This document shows, in pieces, positions 56,689 to 64,000 of a stretch of DNA of 64,000 nt (its first letter is position 1; every line of letters starts with the position of its first letter). A program made the position numbers and the translations under genes. A model generated the notes under the pieces. It worked only from the letters and a program-made list of their open reading frames with translations. It was not told the DNA's origin and ran no database searches. This stretch comes from Ilyonectria destructans (lineage: Eukaryota > Ascomycota > Sordariomycetes > Hypocreales > Nectriaceae). Location: the NCBI GenBank assembly GCA_020740775.1, contig JAHEWK010000009.1, positions 3,038,001 through 3,102,000 on the forward strand. The letters run 5' to 3'.

Positions 56689-57201
56689 TTACCACTCTCC
56701 TGCGATTTTGTACCTGAAGTATCCGAGATCGTGCAAACCAAGTGCGGTCGGGTACTGATACGCCCACTAGAAAATACCAGTTAGTCATTTCGCCAGCTCC
56801 CAGAGCCTTTGCATTCGTGGACGGAAGAGAAGCAGCGGCGGGAAGACACAGGCACATACACGCAAGAGCTCGCAGCCACGAAACATGGTCCATAGGAAGA
56901 ACCTCACTGGTGCCGGCCCTCCTATTTCCACCCAATCGGCGTGCACGACTGGTGGTCGATGAGCAGGCACGCGGCGATGGTCAGAAGGCCAGTTGGGAGG
57001 ATTTGTGTCTGGCTCGCGGCCCGTGACGCCATTGTTGGCCGGCATAAACTCGCTGATGGATTCATCACTGTCGTCTGTCTGCTGTCTGCGACGCCCCTGC
57101 TGGTCGTATGGCGGCTGTGAAACAGTAGTGTCCCTCCTGCTCCCTCTGAAGGAAACAATTGGCGTCTCTTGAATGGTGACGGCTGCGGTCGTAGTGCTCA
57201 T
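56689..57201 (-). CDS. small conserved-looking hypothetical protein, two exons
   Basis: Splicing 57201-56908 to 56766-56689 across a 141 nt intron (donor GTGAGG, branch GACTAAC, acceptor TTTTCTAG) gives 123 residues in phase 0. The first part is Ser/Thr- and Arg-rich (MSTTTAAVTI, QQTDDSDESISEFMPANN), then PNWPSDHRRVPAHRPPV and HADWVEIGG. The second exon adds WAYQYPTALGLHDLGYFRYK and ends GEW. The aromatic end and the very good branch/acceptor support a real gene. Not recognised; no signal peptide or helix. An alternative unspliced reading ends in a hydrophobic LLRVCACVFPPLLLF. Confidence 0.5.
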
Positions 57202-57799
57202 GATGCTTGCTGGGCTGGTGGTCGTCGCGATCGGGTGTGCAAGTGTCAAGTTGGTCTGAATTCGGCGGGTAAAATTGCAAGACTGGAGGATTGTCAGTGC
57301 GTGAAGTGGAAGATTTTCAGATGAGAATGGACACGTCTACCAATTGTGGCGGGAGACAGTCCCCAGCTCTTCCAGTCTGCCCTCAGCTGATCTCCTCACG
57401 AGTTTGGGACCGGGAGACTAGGGAAGCCGGCTGAAAGGGTCAGTACAGTCTGGCGGAGGGTCATTCGGGAAGTGGAGAAGCTTGCCGCAAATGACACTCC
57501 GGGTAAGACTCAAAGTAAGGGGAAGTCCGAAGTAAAGGAGACGAACGAGGGAATGTGGCTCGAGCCTGTGAGTGAAGGGTCACATCCTGGTCGACGCGGA
57601 AGTCACTGGATAAGAACTGCTCTCTTTAACGAGACCCAAGAGCCGACCGGCTCTACAAATAAACGACTCCAAGCGCATTGAAGCTGCCAACTGCGAACCA
57701 CAGCAAACACACGAGTGCTCGTCCCCGCCGCCCAGCATCTCGGCTCGATATCCTCTATCTCCTCCTCCAATTGGGCTGTGACGCACCCCCGGATATCGA
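57202..57799. promoter_or_regulatory. divergent promoter region
   Basis: About 600 bp between the small minus-strand gene and the plus-strand ALDH-like gene; presumed promoters for both. No gene seen. Confidence 0.45.
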
Positions 57800-59476
57800 A
57801 TGGCTCCCTCACCCGCTGTGTCTGTCGCGCAAGTCCGAGCTACGGCCACAGAAGGCCGCATGCGAGACCTGAGGCATCGACAGAGACAGCTCATCTCGTT
57901 GCACCGACAACTCACGCAAAACGAGACTGAAGCCATCTCGACCTTGCAGGATGATGATGGCTTATCCGAGGACGAAGCCAAATTCGTACTCGCTGCGACG
58001 CTTTCCGAGATCGGAAACCACTATGACGAGCTCGACCTGAAGAAGGAACTCGAGGCTGAGTATCGTGTCAAGCGAGGCAAGGACCACGAGCAGAACATGA
58101 CTGTACACCCTCTAGCCTACATCGTCCCTGAGCCCTTCACTCCCCTATACAGCGTTCTCTCGGCGCTCGCCGCCGCTACCGAGGCCGGGACTTGTTGTGT
58201 CGTCAAGGTAAGCCTGACTCGGTCAACATGGCAACAAGGGAAGACACGTAGGCTTCTAACACTTTGACCTGAAACACAGCTCGACAACGATCTACGATCG
58301 ACGCTTCCACTTCTCGGTCGACTTTTCGGACAGCTGCACGACAAAGAGGCCGTCTGCATCACTACATCCGAGCCGGAAGCCAGCTTCCTCGACCAATGCG
58401 TCGTCGTCAACCAAGCAGGCAATGCCAAGCTTGACAAAGGCATGGCAGACCTCAAAACGCACCTGCGTTCCTCTCCCGAATCGCCATGCCTCGGCGTGGT
58501 GGACCGGACTGCGGATGTCAAGGCGGCGGCAAAGGAGCTTGTCCGGTCACGCCTAGCGTTCCGAGGCCTAAGTCGACAGGCTGTAGACTGTGTATTTGTC
58601 AACGAATTCGTCGTGGAGGATTTCGTCGATGCTGTTGTCGAAGAAATGAAGACGGGGTCTCATGCTGCCCCCAACCAGGGAAAGAGAACCGACGCAAAGA
58701 AAGAGATGGAGACGCGGCGTGCAGACCTGAAGGCTCTCGCAGCCCAAGGTTATGAGGAGGTTTTCAACAGCGCAGAGGTCGGCTCCGTGACAAAGACGGC
58801 CCTAGGAAGGTGACGAAACGTGTTCAGTCCGGGATTGTGTGCCTAAGCACTGACGGTCCAATATGACAGGAAACATGACGACTTCCTCGGAAGAAAGATT
58901 GCAAGCCGAATTCTGAGCATCAACGTCATCACTAGCTTGGACGATGCCATCGACAGAACTTCCAATAGTGGCATGGAGCTAGGAGCGCTCTACGTCTTTG
59001 CCGGGCTCAGGGAGGCCAAGTACCTGTGCCAATACATTCGGACTCACGTTTCGTTTGTGAATCACATTCCCCGGAGATTCCAGAGTAAGCACACCGGACT
59101 ACCCTGCGCTTACACAACGGAACGGAGGCAGCTAACGTGGTGTTTTCTTCCATCGCAAGTCGGTCCAACATCACCGCTGGGATATCCAGCATCCAACAGG
59201 GTTCGATACACGCGGCAAATGTTCGAGTTTAGCAGCCCCCAGTTTGTAGTTAATATCCAAGGGGCAGAGATGGAGGACGGGGCAAAGCTGCTGGCTGAGG
59301 CGCGACAGCCACTGAAGCCGACGGGTCAGCCAAAAGCGGGCGCGACGGGTTTTTTCGAGGTTGGCGTGTCCCTGGGTGCGGTAGTTTACCTGCTGCCGCC
59401 TGTAGCAGCCGGCATCACCGGCATCGGCTTCGGCTTGCACAAGGGCTACGAGCTGCTTTGCCGGGGGAGGAACTGA
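57800..59476 (+). CDS. aldehyde-dehydrogenase-like protein, probably non-catalytic
   Basis: Four exons (57800-58207, 58280-58809, 58870-59084, 59160-59476) give 489 residues with phases 0, 2 and 1. The fold-defining stretches of the ALDH superfamily are visible: YDELDLKKELEAEYRVKRG, then HPLAYIVPEPFTPLYSVLSA and LAAATEAGTCCVVKLDND in the cofactor domain. FRGLSRQAVDCVFVNEFVV follows at the position where active enzymes have the Gln-x-Cys nucleophile, but a catalytic cysteine is not in register. The C-terminus has a hydrophobic segment (VGVSLGAVVYLLPPVAAG) that could anchor it in a membrane. It may be an inactive paralogue or one with a different chemistry. It is followed on the same strand by a regulator. 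Confidence 0.78.
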
Positions 59477-59896
59477 AGAACGGGACTAGCCGAGTAGGAG
59501 AATCGACTGTAGAACCAGCTGCTATGTATTATAAGTTACAGGCTGAGAGGAAAATACTGTGCTAAGTTAATGCTTGAACCGCGCCGTGTTCGGTCTCTAA
59601 CACGGCCCGCTTAGTCAATCCCCTACAGATCCCACTAGAGGGTACCCCGCAGCGGGACTAGTGACGCTGGAAATGGGGGGCTTAGCGTGCTTGGCGTGCT
59701 ATGACGGTTGATTGCGGGGAAGCTGCGCCCCTAAAACGCGCTACAGTGGTCTCTCGGATGTTATAACAAGCCTGTTAAGTAGACCCTACGTCCTGTACTG
59801 TTGGGGTTTTCTTCTATTTTTTATTACTCTTTCCCCCCTCTCCGTCGATCCAGATAGGTCTCTTGTCCCAGCACGTTGCGTTTGGCGGCTGCAGAG
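59477..59896. other. intergenic with two GC-rich hairpins
   Basis: About 420 bp. CCGTGTT-loop-AACACGG lies near 59584-59606, and CACTAG...CCCGC-A-GCGGG...CTAGTG spans 59633-59663. They may be transcription-end structures or debris of a mobile element. No gene. Confidence 0.5.
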
Positions 59897-62592
59897 ATGA
59901 TGAGTGCGCGGCAAGACACGGCACCCAGCAACCATTTTGACTCGTCGTGTCCGCCTCGGCATAGCCCTCACTCTTACTCTCATCCTTCCCGAATGCGCAA
60001 GCAGGCCGCCCACCGAGGGCCCGAAGAAGCCCTATACCAGTGCTCCCAGTGTTATCGTCGCTATCACCGCACTGAGCATCTCACTCGCCATGTCCGCTCA
60101 CATACCAAACAGCGCCCTTACTCGTGCGGCTTCTGCGCAAAATCCTTCGCCCGGCTGGATGTCCTCAAGAGACATGAGACGACGCATGGCGACGCCGAAC
60201 CGCGCCTCAAGCCACCAAACTCACAGAGCGCCGTCGACAGGGTGAGCCAGGCTTGCAAGCTGTGCGCGGCAAGCAAATGCAAATGCTCCGAGCAGAAGCC
60301 ATGCCATCGATGTGTCGCCAAAGGCCTGGAGTGCACATACCCCGACGACGTTGAAGACTCCATTCAAGTTCAGAATCAAATTCAGCACCAGATCCAGGAT
60401 GGGGATCAGCATCGTAATCAGAATGGCCAACTCCAAGTCGCCCCATTTCCCGACGGAGAGGCCGTAGAGCAGCTCGCATCACCAGCAACCGCAGTTTCAG
60501 AAATCTCTGCACAGTCGGAGCCGGATCCCCAGCGAGTTGTCGACGATGCATTATCGCCCATGCATAGGTTTCTTGGTCCAATGGACCTCCCCGATTTGCT
60601 CGATCTCTCGGCGCAGGCCCCTGGGACGGCTGGAGGCTTCTCGTTCGCGCCAGCTTGGGATCTGGCAACAATCGACTTCTCATCCTTGGAGGCCCAATTC
60701 GACGCCCCGGGTCCGGATACCTTTAATTTAGTGCCCGACGTCGAAATCCCGAGCGGCTCCGATGCGTCTCCTGCAATAACGGAACACCACGGGACGCTGT
60801 CTGTGACGGGTTCCTGGGAACCGCAGCACAGCGACAATGGCGAGATGGAGCGCCCGCACCTGGCTGCAGGCGAGGAAGGCTTCAACGTCCCCGAACTGAA
60901 CAAGAGCCCTGGTGTTCCGCCTTTGGGGATGACCCTGTCGACGGCTGCACGGGACAGCATTCTCGGCATGATCTTGGGCTCGACATCGCACGCCAATGCC
61001 GCACAGATCGTGACGGCGTTCCCGTCCACCGACACGCTCAACACGCTCATCCGAAATTACGCCCAAGATCGGAAAGCAGGCTACATCAACGACATCCTTC
61101 ACCTGCCGACCCTACAGCTTAACCAGCAGCGACCGGAATTGCTAGGTGCCATGGTTGCTATGGGGGCCATCAATGCAGGGTCTAGCGTGGCCCGCAAGTT
61201 TGGCTACGCCATGCAAGAAGTTGTCAGGACGTCGTCTTTCCGAACAGTAAGACAGGTATTTTTCCTCTTCATGAATCCTGTGCGCTGACATATCACGGTG
61301 GCTAGTGGGAAGGCGACAATGCGGATTTTCGCGATATTAGCCTCTCCCAAGGCTTCTTTCTCCAGCAGTACATGGCCTTCTTCAGTGGCGCGAGACGTAA
61401 AATCGCCCTCGCCGAAGCCTGCTCCAAATGCGTGCAGGTCCTCATCAAGAACGGCGGCCATCTCCAGGGAGCTTTAGAGCACGACGATCAAGGACTTGTT
61501 GCCGTCGCCGGCCTAGGTAGCCAATCTCTCGAGACTGCGTGGCGTCGGTGGTCCATCCGTGAGTCGCAGAGGAGACTCATCTATGCTGCTTACATTATGG
61601 ATGCCCACGTCTCCATGTCGCACGGCAGCCAGGTCATGTCATCGTATGTCGACATGAAGATACCACTGCCGGCACCCCGCGGACTCTGGACGGCGGAGAC
61701 ATCGACTCAATGGAGGGACGAGATGCTCTTGTTGCAGAAATTACCAAGACCCTCTCGACCCGTGTGCCTCAAGGATGTCATGAGTGATCCAACGCTGATC
61801 GCTATGCACCACGACCTGATCGACATGGACTTTGCCGACCTGGGCTTCCTCGCCGGCATCTGGGTCCTTATCAAGGAGTGCCATCAGCTCAGCTCCTTGT
61901 GTAGAGACTCTAGCACGTGGAGCTCCCTGCTGCTTTCGTCGCGACGCGCCGAACTGTGCTCGGTGCTGAAGCTCTTCGGCTCCGAGACCCTCAGGCTCAA
62001 GAGCTCTCCCGAGACGGAGCTGCTGTTCGAAGTCGTGTCAATTCATGCCCTGATATTCCCCGATAATCTCTTGTTGCCCGAGCTCTCGTCGCTGCCGGTG
62101 CACAACCGGGTGATAATTCCCACTTCAGCGTACGACCCTAGGTCTGTTTCGCGCGCGGAATACCGCGCTGCTCTGTGGCGAACGGGTCGCACGGTTCGCG
62201 CGGCATCCCGGTGTCCGACTGGCGTCCTGGGCGGCATCTATGCCGTCGCTCTCTTCCACGCCGCCATTCTCCTCTGGTGGCATGGGATCATTTCGGCGCG
62301 ACAGATGGCACAAGGTCTTGCCTCGGATGGAGCAAGGTACAATGTTTGCCTCTTAGACAGCGACGACTCTCACGAGCACCAAATGTTGAGCAGCCACGTC
62401 CGTCTCGCGCTGCTCAGTCCTGATTCGGAGCCAATACCGTTGGAGAACCCTTTTGACGTGATGGAGCGTCTCAAGAGTATCTTGGAGCACAACTGGAGAG
62501 ACAACCAAATGCCTGCCGGTGTTCAAGAGATCTGCCGCGTCCTGATGAACCTCGGCAAAGCAGCTCACAACTACGTATTCGAGCTGGACTGA
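59897..62592 (+). CDS. transcription factor with two C2H2 fingers plus Zn2Cys6 cluster
   Basis: Two exons, 59897-61255 and 61306-62592, give 881 residues; the 50 nt intron is phase 0. The N-terminus has two C2H2 fingers, YQCSQCYRRYHRTEHLTRH and YSCGFCAKSFARLDVLKRH. A Zn2Cys6 cluster follows directly, QACKLCAASKCKCSEQ then CHRCVAKGLECTYP. The middle is acidic and Gln-rich, as in activation regions. The second half is a fungal transcription factor body with SQRRLIYAAYIMDAHVS. This double-finger arrangement is a known fungal class. The longer open frame starting at 59876 uses a TTG and is not chosen. Possible target: the ALDH-like gene just upstream, by position only. Confidence 0.92.
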
Positions 62593-62979
62593 TTGCCGTT
62601 AGCCAGCGTACAATGTCGATGGCAGGGTCTCTGGCTTGGGGCTGAATGGGAACCATCCAAGTCGATTGGTTGGAGGCCTAGCTTGTTTCCGGCTTTTGTC
62701 CTAACGCCGAGCTCCGGTCGGTTACCCCACAAGCCGGTCCTGGTGGGGAGAGTCCGGGACGTGGTGGCGAGTGGAGGTGGAGGGGATGTGAGATGGAGGG
62801 CAGGGGAATCGAATTGGAGATGGATGGATTGATCCGAAGATGGCTTTCATAAGCTGCGATCCGAGCATGCAGTGATGAGCTTTATGTGCCTGCCTCGTTG
62901 GAAACGAATATAGCCCTGACCAGCAATTTGAAAGCAAAACAACCAGAAGTAACCGGCTTGAGTCCACTGCGAAACAAAA
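62593..62979. other. intergenic region
   Basis: About 390 bp between the regulator and the hydrolase; promoter of the latter. Nothing else seen. Confidence 0.45.
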
Positions 62980-64000
62980 ATGCCAAACGTCATCATGGAC
63001 ATACGCACAATCGAAACGGAGGCGTTTCCTTACATCTTTGAGCAAAATGTCGGTATCCAGCTCAAGAGCAACAACAAATCCGTCGTACGAGCCAACGTGT
63101 ACCGCCCGAAGAATGTAGAAAGGGCGCCAGTCCTGATTACATATGGACCTTACGGGAAAGACATTCCTTACGGAGAGTGAGTTGCCCCTTAAGAGGTGAG
63201 CCGCCACAGACACGACTGTAGCTGACCAGTATCGCTGTCAGCTTTCTAAAGCACTCCTTCGACGAAATAAACCCTAAGCACAAGTCCGCTCACTCGTCGT
63301 TCGAGACTCCAGACCCAGCCTTCTGGACCAACGAGGGCTATGCCGTCCTCCGTGCCGATGAGGTTGGGTGTGGTCAGTCTCCCGGCCTCCTTGACACCAT
63401 GTCGCAGAACACCACCGACGCCTTCGTCGAGGTGATTGAGTGGGCGGCCGAACAGCCATGGTCAAACGGCAAGATCGGCCTCATCGGTATCAGCTACTTT
63501 GGAGGAAGCCAGTGGCGCGTTGCGGCTCGTCGGCCAAAGGGCCTTGCTTGCATCGTCCCCTACGAGGGCATGGCCGACTACTACCGGGACCGGAGTCGCC
63601 ATGGTGGCATTGCCGCCATGCGCTTCCTCGAGTTCTGGTTCAATCGGCAGTGTAAGAGCAACCAATACGGTCTTCCTGGCAAAGCGGCTCGGAAATGGGG
63701 TCCCGATACAATTGAAGGCGATCTGAGCGAAGAGGAATTGGCAGCGAACCGACGGGACCAGGCAGTGGATAATGCAGCCCACTTCTTCCGCGATGATCCC
63801 TATTACGCCTCAAAAGAATACAATCTTGAGGACATTGAGGCCCCGTTGTTGTCAGTCGGCAACTGGGGTAACATTGCGGTCCATCTGCGCGGCAACATTC
63901 TTGGTTACATGTTTGCCGGTTCGCGATACAAATTCCTCCGTCTTGGTGTTGGCCGTCACGATTTGCCCTTCTACGACGATGACGAGGCCGAGGTGCAGAA
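62980..64000 (+). CDS. CocE/NonD-type (X-Pro dipeptidyl-peptidase S15-like) hydrolase, partial
   Basis: Two exons, 62980-63176 and 63242 onward, run off the window end in frame; 318 residues are visible. The alpha/beta-hydrolase of the CocE/S15 family cleaves esters or proline-linked peptides. Motifs: ITYGPYGKD near the oxyanion hole, LRADEVGCGQSPG, and the nucleophile elbow GLIGISYFGGSQW with Ser about residue 173. A later LLSVGNWG probably leads into the catalytic-Asp region; GVGRHD near the window end may hold the catalytic His, but this cannot be confirmed without the rest. The intron (65 nt, phase 2) is GT-AG. C-terminal jelly-roll domain lies beyond the window. No signal peptide is seen, so an intracellular enzyme is likely. 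Confidence 0.88.

Noticed and set aside
1..64000. tRNA, rRNA, CRISPR array or bacterial-type operon
   Set aside because: No TTCGA-type T-arm with matching stems, no regularly spaced repeats and no bacterial gene arrangement were seen.
1..64000. Secondary-metabolite cluster
   Set aside because: Tailoring-like enzymes, transporters and regulators are present, but no PKS, NRPS, terpene synthase or other core enzyme is found.

Overview
This window is nuclear DNA of a filamentous ascomycete (Pezizomycotina, probably Sordariomycetes/Hypocreales). The reasons are: genes split by 41-141 nt introns with GTAAGT-like donors and CTAAC-like branch sites; many Zn2Cys6 transcription factors; and fungus-specific families (CFEM/PTH11-type receptor, Clr5 protein, NACHT-type STAND protein, fungal double-domain fluoride exporter, IAT-like acyltransferase). 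No tRNA, rRNA, CRISPR or bacterial-type operon was seen. The exact species cannot be read from the sequence.

Layout. 0.2-3.9 kb: a short-chain dehydrogenase and a Zn2Cys6 regulator, divergently transcribed, followed by a broken HSL-type hydrolase. 4.1-14.1 kb: a gene-rich stretch with a BCS1-like AAA ATPase, an arrestin-like protein, a Zn2Cys6 regulator with a GC-AG intron, a FEX/CrcB fluoride exporter and a small three-exon orphan gene. 14.3-20 kb: a graveyard with an enolase relic, a conserved fungal gene running into a plasma-membrane H+-ATPase relic, an ~80 bp dispersed repeat (also at 6.8 kb) and a very AT-rich block that looks RIP-mutated. 20-21.6 kb: a CFEM-domain seven-helix receptor. 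21.6-27.8 kb: almost gene-free. 27.8-29.9 kb: the front half of an MFS permease joined to the back half of a Zn2Cys6 regulator. 30.5-33.8 kb: an IAT-like acyltransferase and a seven-exon seven-helix membrane protein. 33.8-37.3 kb: gene-poor. 37.3-45.6 kb: a full-size ABCB multidrug transporter and a NACHT STAND protein, head to head, then a decayed RecQ/telomere-linked-helicase-like relic. 46.3-51 kb: two Zn2Cys6 regulators. 51.9-64 kb: a Clr5 protein, a LigB-type extradiol dioxygenase, a small two-exon gene, an ALDH-like protein, a C2H2+Zn2Cys6 regulator and a CocE/S15-type hydrolase cut by the window end.

The window reads as an accessory or subtelomere-like region. It has many regulators, transporters, receptors and tailoring-type enzymes, no PKS or NRPS core gene, several truncated or chimeric genes and repeat-induced decay. 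Intact genes have clean exon phasing, which I checked codon by codon; the relics show frameshifts, stops and lost catalytic residues. I found no clear undescribed multi-gene system. The strongest leads are the MFS/regulator chimera, the hypothetical/H+-ATPase chimera, the divergent ABC transporter-STAND pair, and repeated motifs in two regulator promoters.
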